Source: Ferruginibacter sp.
GTDB lineage: Bacteria; Bacteroidota; Bacteroidia; Chitinophagales; Chitinophagaceae
Direction: 5' to 3'
Assembly (NCBI GenBank): GCA_025352695.1
Contig: JANXSK010000122.1
Span: 1 to 64,000 of the forward strand
DNA: 64,000 bases
Below the pieces are notes generated by a model. That model did not search any database. It saw nothing but the letters and a program-made list of their open reading frames with translations, and was not told where the DNA came from. Positions 17,375 through 27,142 of this stretch are shown piece by piece. Made by a program: the position numbers and the translations under genes. Positions within the stretch are counted from its first letter, which is position 1; each line of letters starts with the position of its first letter.

Positions 17375-19210
17375 TTATTTCAAATCCAGCTTAATCTGTA
17401 ATTCCTCAAACTGTTTGGCATCAATAGTACTTGGCGCATCCAACATTACATCACGGCCGCTGTTGTTTTTTGGAAAAGCAATAAAATCACGGATACTTTC
17501 GCTGCCGCCAAGAATAGCACACAAGCGATCAAAACCAAAGGCCAATCCGCCATGTGGAGGTGCTCCATATTCAAATGCACCCAATAAAAATCCAAATTTA
17601 TGTAGCTGCTCTTCGGTATCCATTCCCAAAGCGGCAAACATTTTTTCCTGCAACGCTCTTTGAAAAATACGGATACTGCCGCCTCCAATTTCATTACCAT
17701 TTAATACCATATCGTACGCATTTGCTTTAATACCTGCATAAGGATGTTCAAGGTATTTGGCTGCATTTTCAATTACAGGATTGTTACTGATCATAATATC
17801 AATGTGATCAGGTTTGGGAGATGTAAATGGATGATGCCTTGCTACCCAGCGGTTATCATCTTCAGCATATTCAAACAAAGGAAAATCTAATACCCACAAT
17901 AATTTAAACACATCTGTTTTACGCATACCTAACTTATCGGCCATATACATACGCAGATCACTGGTAGCTTTTCGTGTCTTTTCTTCTGCGCCAGCCAATA
18001 TTAAAATTAAATCACCTGGTTTAGCATTGGTTGTTGCTGCAAAAGCTTTTATTTTATCGGCATCATAAAATTTATCTATGCTGCTTTTAAAAGTTCCGTC
18101 TGCAATACATTTTATAAATACCAGTCCCTTCATTCCAATCTGCGGACGTTTAACCCATTCTGTAAGTTCATCGGTTTGCTTGTGGGTGTACTCGCTGCAA
18201 CCTGGCAATGCTATGGCCAATACAGTTTCAGCATCCACAAAAACAGGAAAATTTCCTCCAGCTCCTAAAGGGGAGTTATTCAGGGTTTCAACTTTTTTGG
18301 GGAAAGTATACAAAGGGAATTTGAGGTTAGCGATCTTCAAATCAAAACGAATATCTGGTTTATCATTGCCGTACTGCCACATGGCATCTTCCCATGTCAT
18401 ACGTTCTACTACATCAGTATAATCGATATCTTTTACATCTTTAAATATACGTTTAACCAAACCTTCGAACATATTCAAAATATCTTCCTGCTCTACAAAA
18501 CTCATTTCGCAATCTATCTGCGTAAATTCCGGCTGACGATCAGCACGCAAATCTTCATCTCTAAAACATTTTACAATCTGGTAGTAGCGGTCGTAACCAC
18601 TTACCATTAGTAATTGTTTAAACGTTTGCGGGCTTTGTGGCAGTGCATAAAATTGTCCGGGATTCATACGGCTTGGTACAACAAAATCCCTTGCTCCTTC
18701 TGGTGTTGATTTAATTAAGAAAGGGGTTTCAATATCCATAAAATTATTTTCGTGCAAATAATTTCTAGTGCTTCGGCCAACGGCATAACGTAGTTCTAGA
18801 TTCTTCTTCACCATATTCCGGCGCAAATCTAAAAAGCGGTATTTCATCCGCAGTTCATCACCGCCATCAGTATCATCCTGAATTGAAAAGGGAGGTACTG
18901 CTGATTTATTTAAAATGGTAAATTCACTCACCACAATCTCAATTTCACCAGTAGCAATATTTGCATTTTTATTACTGCGTTCATTTACAGTTCCTTTAAC
19001 CTGTAATACAAACTCGCGGCCCAAAGGATTGGCATCCAGTTGGGTATTTAGATTTTCTGAAAATAACAATTGGGTTATGCCATACCGGTCTCTAAGATCA
19101 ACAAATGTAATGCTGCCAAACTTGCGAATTGTTTGCACCCAGCCGCTAAGGGTAATTTCTTTTTTTGTATCAGCGATTCGTAACTCGCCACAAGTATGAG
19201 AACGGTACAT
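17375..19210 (-). CDS. aspS: Aspartate-tRNA ligase
   Basis: Class II aminoacyl-tRNA synthetase charging tRNA-Asp. The N-terminal OB-fold anticodon domain begins with [10 protein letters not shown] and contains [22 protein letters not shown]. Motif 2 of the catalytic domain is visible as [23 protein letters not shown] and motif 3 as [15 protein letters not shown]. The bacterial GAD insertion domain lies between (about 280-410). 611 residues is the normal bacterial length. Whether it also charges tRNA-Asn cannot be decided here. The start at 19208-19210 fits the conserved N-terminus. Confidence 0.97.
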   Translation of the reverse strand: MYRSHTCGELRIADTKKEITLSGWVQTIRKFGSITFVDLRDRYGITQLLFSENLNTQLDANPLGREFVLQVKGTVNERSNKNANIATGEIEIVVSEFTILNKSAVPPFSIQDDTDGGDELRMKYRFLDLRRNMVKKNLELRYAVGRSTRNYLHENNFMDIETPFLIKSTPEGARDFVVPSRMNPGQFYALPQSPQTFKQLLMVSGYDRYYQIVKCFRDEDLRADRQPEFTQIDCEMSFVEQEDILNMFEGLVKRIFKDVKDIDYTDVVERMTWEDAMWQYGNDKPDIRFDLKIANLKFPLYTFPKKVETLNNSPLGAGGNFPVFVDAETVLAIALPGCSEYTHKQTDELTEWVKRPQIGMKGLVFIKCIADGTFKSSIDKFYDADKIKAFAATTNAKPGDLILILAGAEEKTRKATSDLRMYMADKLGMRKTDVFKLLWVLDFPLFEYAEDDNRWVARHHPFTSPKPDHIDIMISNNPVIENAAKYLEHPYAGIKANAYDMVLNGNEIGGGSIRIFQRALQEKMFAALGMDTEEQLHKFGFLLGAFEYGAPPHGGLAFGFDRLCAILGGSESIRDFIAFPKNNSGRDVMLDAPSTIDAKQFEELQIKLDLK

Positions 19211-19363
19211 TGAAATGTGTTTTGTGCCCCATCTCCAAAAGAGAAATAAAGCAATGAATGTTATTATTTTTTAAGCTGTAGTTGTACCCTTATTAAACAT
19301 TGTTGTCGCCCACCACGGCGGATCAACAGTTGAACTGTTATTCAGATTTTACCTAAGCGATTG

Positions 19364-19371
19364 CAAATATA
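19364..19371 (-). promoter_or_regulatory. Candidate -7 element for aspS
   Basis: The minus strand carries TATATTTG, a perfect TAnnTTTG match, 153 bases before aspS. No -33 TTTG is at the expected distance. The interval 19211-19687 otherwise contains a 15-base palindrome AACAGTTGAACTGTT (19325-19339) but no gene. Confidence 0.3.
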
Positions 19372-19687
19372 CAGAGAGAAAGTTTAGAGTGGAAGGGTTA
19401 TGCTTAACCAGGTATTTATTATTTTATTATATTGGTATTTGGTACCAGGTTTTAGAAAAGTCTTCAGCAGTTTATGCTACTAAGTACAATAAACAGGAGG
19501 TTTGCTATTATTATTGCATCGTATTTTATTTTAAGGGCTTCCCGGATTTTTAACCAATAACCAAGGTTTGTATTTGTTAGTATTGTTTTATTTGTGCAGT
19601 AACAGCAGCGGGTTTAATAAATATTCTACCCGGTTAATTGGGTAGCGTGTAGCCTAATTTTTATAAAATGGAAGTACTCAAAAAATA

Positions 19688-20296
19688 TTATACATAAGCG
19701 GTACCGCTCTCAAATAATCCCCTAACTGCAGCAACACTTTCTGAAACAGCTTTTAATTGGTAATGAGGAAAATCGGGAAATGTGATCCAGCTACCACCCC
19801 ATTCGAGCTCTGTTAATTGAGGCAAAACCAGTGCAGGCAAATGCTTGTATTTACTATCTGTTGCAATGTATTTGCCATTTTCAAACAAGCCAATATCCCA
19901 GGCAATACCAAAATTATGATTGCTTTGTCCACCTTTTGCATTGGTTACTTTAGGTAAAGTATTGCCATTTCGTCCTTGTTTGTACAAAGTATCCTGTGCT
20001 GCATACGTACGTGTGCCAGATAGGATGCGTACATCTTTTCCCTGGCTGGTAAGAATAGAAATAAATTTCCTTGCTGTAATTTGTGCCTTTGGTATAAGTG
20101 TAATAATATTACTTTCGCTTCTGAAATCTGCAGCTCCAAACTGTTGTTTAATCAATTCGCTTTGTTGTATAAAAGCAGCATCGGCAGCGTTTATTTTTGG
20201 TCCCCAGCTTCCATCTAATCTGTCTGTATAAAACCCATTGGCTTTTAAAAAGCGCTGATAAAATAGTACATCTTGTTTTAATAATTGGTAACTCAT
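19688..20296 (-). CDS. M15-family peptidase, CwlK-like L-Ala-D-Glu endopeptidase
   Basis: 202 residues without signal peptide. The first 45 residues (YQRFLKANGFYTDRLDGSWG) resemble a peptidoglycan-binding type 1 repeat. The rest is the VanY/M15 fold: ILSGTRTYAAQDTLYKQGR, then GGQSNHNFGIAWDIGLF with the zinc ligands (S-x-H-x6-D), and EWGGSWITFPDFPHYQL with the final histidine. Such enzymes cut peptidoglycan stem peptides; phage endolysins and CwlK share this fold. No holin gene or other phage genes are near. It is the last gene of the accessory cluster on the minus strand. Without a leader its export route is unclear. Confidence 0.82.
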   Translation of the reverse strand: MSYQLLKQDVLFYQRFLKANGFYTDRLDGSWGPKINAADAAFIQQSELIKQQFGAADFRSESNIITLIPKAQITARKFISILTSQGKDVRILSGTRTYAAQDTLYKQGRNGNTLPKVTNAKGGQSNHNFGIAWDIGLFENGKYIATDSKYKHLPALVLPQLTELEWGGSWITFPDFPHYQLKAVSESVAAVRGLFESGTAYV

Positions 20297-20376
20297 TGTT
20301 TATGGTTTTAAATTGGTTAATTTTTAAAAAAGAAATATAAAAATTATTATTATTCACGTAAAAAAGGAGTCTTTAC

Positions 20377-21242
20377 TTATGCTGTTCCACCGGAATTATT
20401 ATTTTTTGATTTTAAGTAGTCGAATATCTTTTTACCCAAATAACTTACTATTGGTATTAAAATAAGTACCAATAATTTTCCAGGGTTTTTTCTTAACCAA
20501 TCAACCAATGTTCTCCAAAATTTGTTTCCAGTTGTATGCTAATATTAAACTCTCTGCTATCTATGGGGCTCATTGTACCATCTTCTTTTTCTGCTACTAC
20601 TTTTAAATAAAGTCTTGCATACTTAACACTTGTTTTGGGAGTAACAGCCCATTGTCATAAATTTTTTTCACCGTCGGTTGTATCAATTAATTGCCGCTGG
20701 CGGTAATCCAGTGAATCAATTCTGAAATTACTATCCGGGTCATTCAGGGTAATGGTGAGGTACTTGAAATAATAAATATTGATGCCTGTTAAATAAGTGG
20801 CTGTATCCGATTTTCTTTCTGGTGTTACCTGTGTATTTTTGTTTTGTAAATCTTCTTTTATTTGTGCTGCCAATTTATCGATTGCTTCTTTTACATTTAC
20901 TGTCCGCACCTGCGCATAAATACTTCTTGTTTGGTCCTGCTTCATATTGGTAAAATAAGAATAGCCTAATACGGCCGATTTTTTCATTTTGGTGCTAATT
21001 TTTTTTATAGCAGCATCTACCGTTACCGGTTGTATTTTATGCATCCTATCAGTAACAGTATTTACCGGTGGCTTTACCGGCCTCGTAGAAATCGTATCTA
21101 CATTTTCGGTTACTGCAGTATCTATAGTAACTGTTGAACTTTCTACTTTTTTCGGTATTGTAGTTTCTTTTTTTTCACTGTTGTAAACACAGCTATAAAA
21201 TAAAATGGCCATGGTAAATAGTATTGCTGATTTTTTTATCAT
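20377..21242 (-). pseudogene. Broken lipoprotein gene (nonsense codon plus frameshift)
   Basis: The intact front part (20655-21242) encodes 195 residues with a lipoprotein signal (lipobox FYSC) and a Thr/Lys-rich linker. A TGA at 20655-20657 stops it, but the same frame goes on with QWAVTPKTSVKYARLYLKV to 20493. A shift of one base near the A4/T3 run at 20517-20523 then leads to KFWRTLVDWLRKNPG, a hydrophobic helix LLVLILIPIVSYLG and a polar tail, ending with TAA at 20377-20379. The pattern of a W-x-V-T-P strand domain followed by a C-terminal membrane helix is coherent, so these pieces look like one former protein of about 285 residues. Function unknown. The lesions could be real or sequencing errors. 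Confidence 0.7.
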
Positions 21243-21295
21243 GACTTAAATTATTATTGCTTTAGTAAATGATGTTGGGTGTAACGAATTAGGAA

Positions 21296-23587
21296 TTAAT
21301 TTTGATTTTTATAATTTTTTGTCCAGAAATTAGCCAGCGGGATATCAATTGCAATAAACCAATTACTTTTCCATCTCGATTTATCTGATATTGCAAGTTT
21401 ACCATCATCTTTTTTGTAATACAGTCTTGAGCCATATTGCCAACCATATCCAACTGAAAGTGGCACGTATGAAAGTGATTTAATGGGTAAGCCGATTCCA
21501 TATACTAGGTAGCCGCCGGGCGTAAAAATGTCATTTATTGTTACCTTTTGATCCAATGAAGTGCTATCATTTTTTAAGCGATACCCTGCAATTGCACCAA
21601 CATCAATCAATGTAGCGTACAGGCTTAGAGCACCAATAGTTGTACCGTTATTATAAAGTCCTAAACCCTTACTGATAGCAATTCCTACTGGTGCAGTAAC
21701 GCCCACTTTTGAATTGTTTCCATCAATTTTATCTGTATTGTTTACACTGTTTTTAATATAACCTCCAATGTATGCATTGAGCGAGATGTTCCATGCCGTA
21801 TTTTTTTTAATAGAAGAGCTTCCTGCGGGCAACACTGCCGCCTCTATGGCAGCTGCTGCTTCTTCGGGCTTTTCAGCCTTAACAATGCTTGCTATAAGGT
21901 TACCGTATTTTAATATTCCTTCAACAAGTATTGATCTTTTATCTATCGAATCTTTTTCAAAAAAGTTACTACTATTAACAGCATTTTTTGCAACCGCAAA
22001 AAGATTTTTACTGGAAACAGTTATTTTATTTGCGGTATCATTGAGCACTATACTTTTATTATCTATTGCAGCTTTCGATTTTGATAATACTTCTTGTAAA
22101 ATATTATAGGTATTCATTACTGCAGCGTTGTAGTTTTTTGTATAAATATTTTTAAATAGATTGTTGGCGTTACGTGCCATTACAATATATCTGTCATCAG
22201 CAATTCCCTCTTTAATAGTATTGGCAATCTTAAAGCCGTAATCAATAATATTAATGGCTTTTTCTATGTAAGTGTAATAATCTTCGTTTGTAAGTCCATA
22301 GTCTTTTTTTTGCTTTAAATCTTTTATTGAGTGTTCCACATCATTAGCCAATACCAAAAAATTTTCTACCAGATCAGAAATTTGTAAAATATTGTTACTA
22401 TTATCTTGCATAAATTGCTGAACGCTGATTTCTTTGTTGGGTGCATATCTAAAAGTTATTCCTTTCATTTTTTGATAAAGCAATCCCAGATAAATTTTGA
22501 GTGTTATCGTATCTTTTAAAATATTCGTATTAAAATCGCTGAAGCTAATCCAGGCTACATCTTTTGATGACGTTAACTGTGTTTTTAACGAACTAATTAT
22601 TAAAGGTGTACCCTTCAATATTTTTGTAGAATCTATTCTTACTATATTATCAGTTAAAGCGGTTGTTCGGATAATAAATGAATCACTTGTAATTTTTATT
22701 GTATCATTTTTTATAAATTTTTCAGTATCCATTTTTCTAACACTTTCTGAAATTTTATCCAATACCCTCCAGGAGCTTTTAAGGTTAATATTCATTTCGC
22801 CCCACTCATTTAAATTAGCAAAATGGCTGATTAAATTTGCCGGGTGCATCGAAGCGTTTGACTGTGAAAGCTCGCTGATAATTTTTACAGACCTAATTGC
22901 CAGCCGTATTTCGGGAAGTGCTTTTAGTAACTGCTGGTATTTGGGTAAATCGATTAAAAGATTGAGATTAACAATTAAATTACTAATGTCTTTATAGAAA
23001 GCTTCACGCATTGATTGTAACAATTCTGAATAACGATATGCCGCAATGCCACGTAAAAATGTAGAAGTTGCCGGAAATAAAGTACGTGCCTCAATATTTT
23101 GGTCAAGAAAATCTTTCATTCTTTGAAAAAAAAGAATGTTTAATTCTTCTTTCCCTCTTTTAATTAGAAAGCGTGCCAGGCCATCAGCAAGGTTAGTAAC
23201 GTTAAAAGATGCTACTGAAGAAAATATAGTCGATTTTTGAAATTTGGAAGTAGCTACCTGTTCATTAATAAAGGCTTGAACTGATCCAGGACTGAGAAGT
23301 TCTGCAAGAAAAGGATTATAGTCGGCATTGGGTGATTCAATATCAAAATCGGCCAAATTATCATGGATTTCTTTTGGCCTGGTATAGTTATTTTTATAAT
23401 AACTATTTAAAATAATAAAATACTTTTCCATTAAAATTTTACCTGCTGTATCGTTTGCATTCACAGGTATAATAAACTTTCCATTTACCACATACTGCCG
23501 AAGCTGAATAGCGTCATAATAAGAATTCTGACAAAAAGTTTTTTGGTTCATAATAAGAAGGATTATCATTACGATTATTTTCTTCAT
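21296..23587 (-). CDS. Large exported protein of the subtilase-associated cluster
   Basis: 763 residues, not recognised. It starts with a signal peptide (MKKIIVMIILLIMNQKTFCQ). Residues about 60-600 are predicted mostly helical, with many charged repeats and no enzyme motif seen. The last 160 residues (NISLNAYIGGYIKNS, GVTAPVGIAISKGLG, PLSVGYGWQYGSRLYYKK, NWFIAIDIPLANFW) alternate like beta strands and end in an aromatic residue region, suggesting an outer-membrane-associated barrel-like or porin-like end. Its start codon lies two bases from the stop of the subtilase gene, so they are co-transcribed. A surface or envelope structural role is plausible but unproven. Confidence 0.65.
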   Translation of the reverse strand: MKKIIVMIILLIMNQKTFCQNSYYDAIQLRQYVVNGKFIIPVNANDTAGKILMEKYFIILNSYYKNNYTRPKEIHDNLADFDIESPNADYNPFLAELLSPGSVQAFINEQVATSKFQKSTIFSSVASFNVTNLADGLARFLIKRGKEELNILFFQRMKDFLDQNIEARTLFPATSTFLRGIAAYRYSELLQSMREAFYKDISNLIVNLNLLIDLPKYQQLLKALPEIRLAIRSVKIISELSQSNASMHPANLISHFANLNEWGEMNINLKSSWRVLDKISESVRKMDTEKFIKNDTIKITSDSFIIRTTALTDNIVRIDSTKILKGTPLIISSLKTQLTSSKDVAWISFSDFNTNILKDTITLKIYLGLLYQKMKGITFRYAPNKEISVQQFMQDNSNNILQISDLVENFLVLANDVEHSIKDLKQKKDYGLTNEDYYTYIEKAINIIDYGFKIANTIKEGIADDRYIVMARNANNLFKNIYTKNYNAAVMNTYNILQEVLSKSKAAIDNKSIVLNDTANKITVSSKNLFAVAKNAVNSSNFFEKDSIDKRSILVEGILKYGNLIASIVKAEKPEEAAAAIEAAVLPAGSSSIKKNTAWNISLNAYIGGYIKNSVNNTDKIDGNNSKVGVTAPVGIAISKGLGLYNNGTTIGALSLYATLIDVGAIAGYRLKNDSTSLDQKVTINDIFTPGGYLVYGIGLPIKSLSYVPLSVGYGWQYGSRLYYKKDDGKLAISDKSRWKSNWFIAIDIPLANFWTKNYKNQN

Positions 23588-23588
23588 C

Positions 23589-24683
23589 TTAAAACGTTTT
23601 TAATGTTTCATATAATTTATTAGGATTAATAATTCCGTGCCCATATTCTATTAAGGAAAATGAGTAAGAAAATGCAGTGGCATACATCGCCTTTTTTACT
23701 ATTTCAATATCAATTGCAGGGTTATTAATTTTTTGTAATATAAGGGAACAAACCCCTGTAACAAAAGCTGCCGCCTGGCTGGTACCAGTTTCTTTTATAA
23801 TATTATCAGTTCCGTTAAGCGAAATAATATCTTCTCCTAAAGCCATAATATCAAGTGTGGGAGTTTGCCTCGATAAAATATTTCTTTCAAAATTTAAATT
23901 TAAACATCCTGTTGAAACACATTCAGGTAACAAGGAAGGGAATGAATCTTTCCTGTCATCTTTACTTCCACTTGAACAAATAAGTAAGCAGTTTTTTTCT
24001 ACTGAAATTTTTCTTAATAAATGTTGAATTTCCTTTTTTAATTGCTCTTCTTCTAAATTTCTAACAATCAATCCAAAACTCATATTGATGATATTAATAG
24101 TGCCAGTTCCATTCGTTTCCAGATATATATCATTGAGCGCATTCCTGATAGCTTTTACGTCAGGTATGCCACCTGTATCGCAAACTTTAGAGATGAATAA
24201 TTGTGTATCTGAAGCTATACCAAAAGCTTTATTTCCTCTTGCTGCAATGATTCCAGCGCAATGAGTTCCATGGCCATTGCTGTCTGTTTGATAATCTGTT
24301 GAGTTGAGTAAATAATTAAATCCATTGATTCTAGAAAAATCAAAATCACTATTCTTTGAAATCCCAGAGTCAAGTACAGCTACTCTTACAACTCTTTTAG
24401 TTTCTTCGGCCCAAAGTGCCGGTATGGAGTACAACCTGTTTTGAATCCATTGTGGAAAGTTCCCTGTGGTTTTAAAAAATGATTCTATCCCTCCGCTCCA
24501 AACAAAGCCCCCTTCAGCAAGCTTATACCAAATGTTATTATCCTTGTAACGTTCTCCAATTACAGGCTCAACTATTTCAACAGTATCTCCGGTATTATAA
24601 TATTGATCTCCTGCATTATTATTGGGTAATATTTCTGGAGTTCCCATTCTAATATTAAGTGGTACAAGCACTCTTGCTTTCAT
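23589..24683 (-). CDS. SH3-like domain plus subtilisin (S8) peptidase, no signal peptide
   Basis: 364 residues. The first 70 residues (NIRMGTPEILPNNNAGDQYY...GDTVEIVEP...WYKL..GGFVWSGG) look like an SH3-type domain. The S8 catalytic triad is visible: Asp in RVAVLDSGIS (about 104), His in NGHGTHCAGI (about 142), Ser in GTSQAAAFVTGV (about 315). No signal peptide or propeptide is seen, so the enzyme is probably cytoplasmic, unusual for a subtilase. It overlaps the membrane protein gene upstream by one base (24683) and lies two bases before the exported protein gene. That tight coupling suggests a common function, perhaps regulated cleavage of a partner. Confidence 0.88.
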   Translation of the reverse strand: MKARVLVPLNIRMGTPEILPNNNAGDQYYNTGDTVEIVEPVIGERYKDNNIWYKLAEGGFVWSGGIESFFKTTGNFPQWIQNRLYSIPALWAEETKRVVRVAVLDSGISKNSDFDFSRINGFNYLLNSTDYQTDSNGHGTHCAGIIAARGNKAFGIASDTQLFISKVCDTGGIPDVKAIRNALNDIYLETNGTGTINIINMSFGLIVRNLEEEQLKKEIQHLLRKISVEKNCLLICSSGSKDDRKDSFPSLLPECVSTGCLNLNFERNILSRQTPTLDIMALGEDIISLNGTDNIIKETGTSQAAAFVTGVCSLILQKINNPAIDIEIVKKAMYATAFSYSFSLIEYGHGIINPNKLYETLKTF

Positions 24684-25945
24684 TAGGCTTCCCTGTTTAA
24701 TGGTGAAACAACTCCGTTTGTGGTTGTATTGGTACTATCTGTTTGCTGCTTTACAGAAGTACGCAGTGCCATTAACTTATTTAATAAATCAAACCAGAAT
24801 GGAGCACCAAGGCTTATTGCAATTGCAGTAATAAGAAAGCCGAAAAAATGATGATAAAATAACCTTAAAAAATATTGCCATTTTTCGTAATGCGAAAATT
24901 TAAGGAGCGTATTTTCTCTTTGCTCAGCGGCTGATAAAGAAGAAAAATCAATTTGAGGCGTATATGTTTTTTCATTTGCTTTTGTATCTATGGTTACCTT
25001 AACTGAATCGGGCGCCCATCCGCCTAATCCTAATAAACTATTGGCATTAACAATATCCTGTTCCAGCCTTTTTTTTACATTGTTTAATGAATCAAGTTTA
25101 TCTGGCAGCAAGTTCAACTTTGGGCCATTAACTTGTGGATTAGTTGTATTGTATACTGCTGCTAGCAAAACAATTTTATCCCTTGCATCTTTATCAGTTG
25201 AAAGTTTATTGATAATTGTAAAGGTGTCAGCATTAAAAAACCAGGCAAGCATAAAACCAAGAACAAGTAAAACAATTTGTATTTTTCTTTTATACCATTC
25301 CGAGCATTGTTCCATGGTTCTATCAAACCAGGCTTCTAATTGTAATTTAAATTTTATAAGATCTCCATAAGATTCATACCATAAGCTTTGCACGTATTTT
25401 GCAGTTTCTTCATCAAGGACAATTTTTTGTTTTTCCTTTCCTTTTTCGTTTTTATGATCGTTTAGAATGCCAATTAAAGCTGCAACAATCCGCTCTTTAC
25501 TTATTTCTGTTACAGGAATTTCTTTTATATCACTTTCATCCGGATTTATCATTTTGGTATTATTATCTATAACTAGTTTTCTATAACCGGTTTCATTTAA
25601 CAGATATAACAAAGTTTTAGAAAAGCTTACAGCTTTAAATTGAGAAGGGATTTTAAAGATGCCCGTACTTCCTAAATATTTAATTTCAGGATGATTGTAA
25701 AAATTAGTAATTCTGGGATTTTTAGGATTTTTCATTAGCTTCAAAGAGTCCCACAAGCGAGGCCAAAATCCCTGCTTATCTTTCTCTTCGTCATTTAACA
25801 TTCTATCTACAGCTTCTTTAAGATTGCGTGCACGCAATCCCATTTTTGTAGCAATTATTTCTGAAAGTATTGTGGCAAATAAACTATATAAAAGGTATAC
25901 AAATACTAACCCAATTACTACATTGATTGCTACATTATCAAACAT
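24683..25945 (-). CDS. Membrane protein with N-terminal, central and C-terminal helices
   Basis: 420 residues, no enzyme motif. An N-terminal membrane segment NVVIGLVFVYLLYSLFATIL is followed by SEIIATKMGLRARNLKEAVDRML, a form I have seen in membrane proteins of unknown role in several phyla. A cytoplasmic portion of about 190 residues leads to a second segment IQIVLLVLGFMLAWFF (about 225-240), a loop of about 130 residues, and a third segment FFGFLITAIAISLGAPFWFDLL near 380. The tail is Thr/Asn rich. It is the first gene of the accessory cluster and its stop overlaps the start of the subtilase. Possible signal transducer or pore-forming partner; not established. Confidence 0.7.
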   Translation of the reverse strand: MFDNVAINVVIGLVFVYLLYSLFATILSEIIATKMGLRARNLKEAVDRMLNDEEKDKQGFWPRLWDSLKLMKNPKNPRITNFYNHPEIKYLGSTGIFKIPSQFKAVSFSKTLLYLLNETGYRKLVIDNNTKMINPDESDIKEIPVTEISKERIVAALIGILNDHKNEKGKEKQKIVLDEETAKYVQSLWYESYGDLIKFKLQLEAWFDRTMEQCSEWYKRKIQIVLLVLGFMLAWFFNADTFTIINKLSTDKDARDKIVLLAAVYNTTNPQVNGPKLNLLPDKLDSLNNVKKRLEQDIVNANSLLGLGGWAPDSVKVTIDTKANEKTYTPQIDFSSLSAAEQRENTLLKFSHYEKWQYFLRLFYHHFFGFLITAIAISLGAPFWFDLLNKLMALRTSVKQQTDSTNTTTNGVVSPLNREA

Positions 25946-26678
25946 GATTGAGAAGTTTATAATTGGTTGCTTTATGTGTTAATTTAAACTAGGTTTATGC
26001 AATAATATAAACCCTATCAGCAAACATGTATGTCTGATAACATTTAATCATAATAAAAAAAATTGTGGGAAGTAATGGGGGGTAATTCGTAGGAATGAAT
26101 TAGAATACTAACATAATATTTAATTGTCACAAATGCAAGCATAAGTAATTATTATTTTAATAGCAGGCTATAAATAATACAATGCGTATTTGTAGAAGTA
26201 AACTATTTGTGAAAGGAAAGTAAATAGGTTTATAATGAATCATCTGCCCTTGCTTTAATTTACCAGGCTTATTAAAATAAAGGATTGAAACATTATTTGG
26301 GGTGGTGTGCCAGGGCGCTCTGCAACCCGCTTATTGGCGGCAGAGGCACTCCATGGTGTCGGCTGCAGGCAGCTGTTTAGTTATTGCTTTGCCTGCACTA
26401 GTTGCGTAGGGTGTATATCATTAAAACAGTAACAAGTTGGCCTAGCTAAAAATTAGCAGCTGATTAAGTATTGGTTCTTAGTCTGTTTTATAAAAACTTT
26501 TGTAAAGTTTAACTACAATGCAAAAATGCGGCATTTTCTAAAATAGCTAAAGAGTATTTTAACGGTAAATAATCGGGTTAAAAAACGGTAAAGGAAAGGT
26601 GATTTATTTTAATGAATTGTGAAAAGGTTTACAGAATTTAGTCCTGTAATAATATTTTAAACCCCTTAAAAAATTAGG
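25946..26678. other. 733-bp interval without a supported gene
   Basis: No open frame of useful length is present on either strand. Most is AT-rich. A GC-richer patch at about 26300-26410 contains a hairpin: GCAGGCAGC (26365-26373) with GCTTTGCCTGC (26386-26396), two bases bulged. It is not a tRNA and I recognise no RNA family. It separates the divergent membrane protein gene and the 26679 gene, so promoters for both probably lie here. Confidence 0.5.
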
Positions 26679-27140
26679 ATGCCCGTAAAAATTGTAGGCG
26701 ACAGAGGTCATACCTCTATAAAAGAGGGAACTATTAAGGAAAGTGACTTGGAAATTATGACCCATAGTTTCATAAAGGAAGTTTCCTTAACACCAATACC
26801 ACTAAGCAATTTGGTTGCAAAACGATACAGCTTCTATTTTACCAAAACACAGTTGCTTGCGCTGTTTGATAAATATAAAGATAATTTAAGAGCCGATGTA
26901 ATTGAAATGGTAATTGCTGTTCAGATACCTGGTTCAAAAGTGGAATGTGATGGCAGAGCAATTATAACCGATAACTCCAACTGTCTCGGAGTTATTTTAA
27001 GTATGGCAGATAAAGTAACACTGAAACCTTTAAATGGGGAAAATAATTTTGTGCTCATTAACGGGTATCAGAACCATGGCCTTGAATTGGCAGATGCGCT
27101 TTGCTGTCCGGGATCAAAACCGCCACCACCTTACAATTAG
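26679..27140 (+). CDS. Small cytoplasmic protein upstream of a two-component locus
   Basis: 153 residues, no signal peptide, membrane segment or known motif. It has a mixed alpha/beta appearance, with charged middle part YFTKTQLLALFDKYKDNLRADVIE and an odd C-terminus with Cys-Cys and prolines (DALCCPGSKPPPPYN). I do not recognise the family. The next gene would start at GTG 27143, two bases after its stop, so it probably belonged to one operon with the sensor genes behind it. Reading frame intact, unlike its three neighbours. Confidence 0.65.
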   Translation: MPVKIVGDRGHTSIKEGTIKESDLEIMTHSFIKEVSLTPIPLSNLVAKRYSFYFTKTQLLALFDKYKDNLRADVIEMVIAVQIPGSKVECDGRAIITDNSNCLGVILSMADKVTLKPLNGENNFVLINGYQNHGLELADALCCPGSKPPPPYN

Positions 27141-27142
27141 TA

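Noticed and set aside
19688-20296. Prophage endolysin
   Set aside because: No holin, tail, capsid, integrase or attachment repeats nearby; the M15 fold alone is not enough.
20655-20657. TGA as selenocysteine or recoding site
   Set aside because: No hairpin typical of SECIS seen right after it, and a second lesion in the same gene points to decay or error.
21296-25945. Gasdermin-protease locus
   Set aside because: A protease next to a membrane protein suggested this, but the 420-residue protein has three long helices and no gasdermin-like beta-rich pore domain.
26281-26300. ATTGAAAC string resembling the end of a CRISPR repeat
   Set aside because: Single copy, no repeated unit or regular spacing follows.
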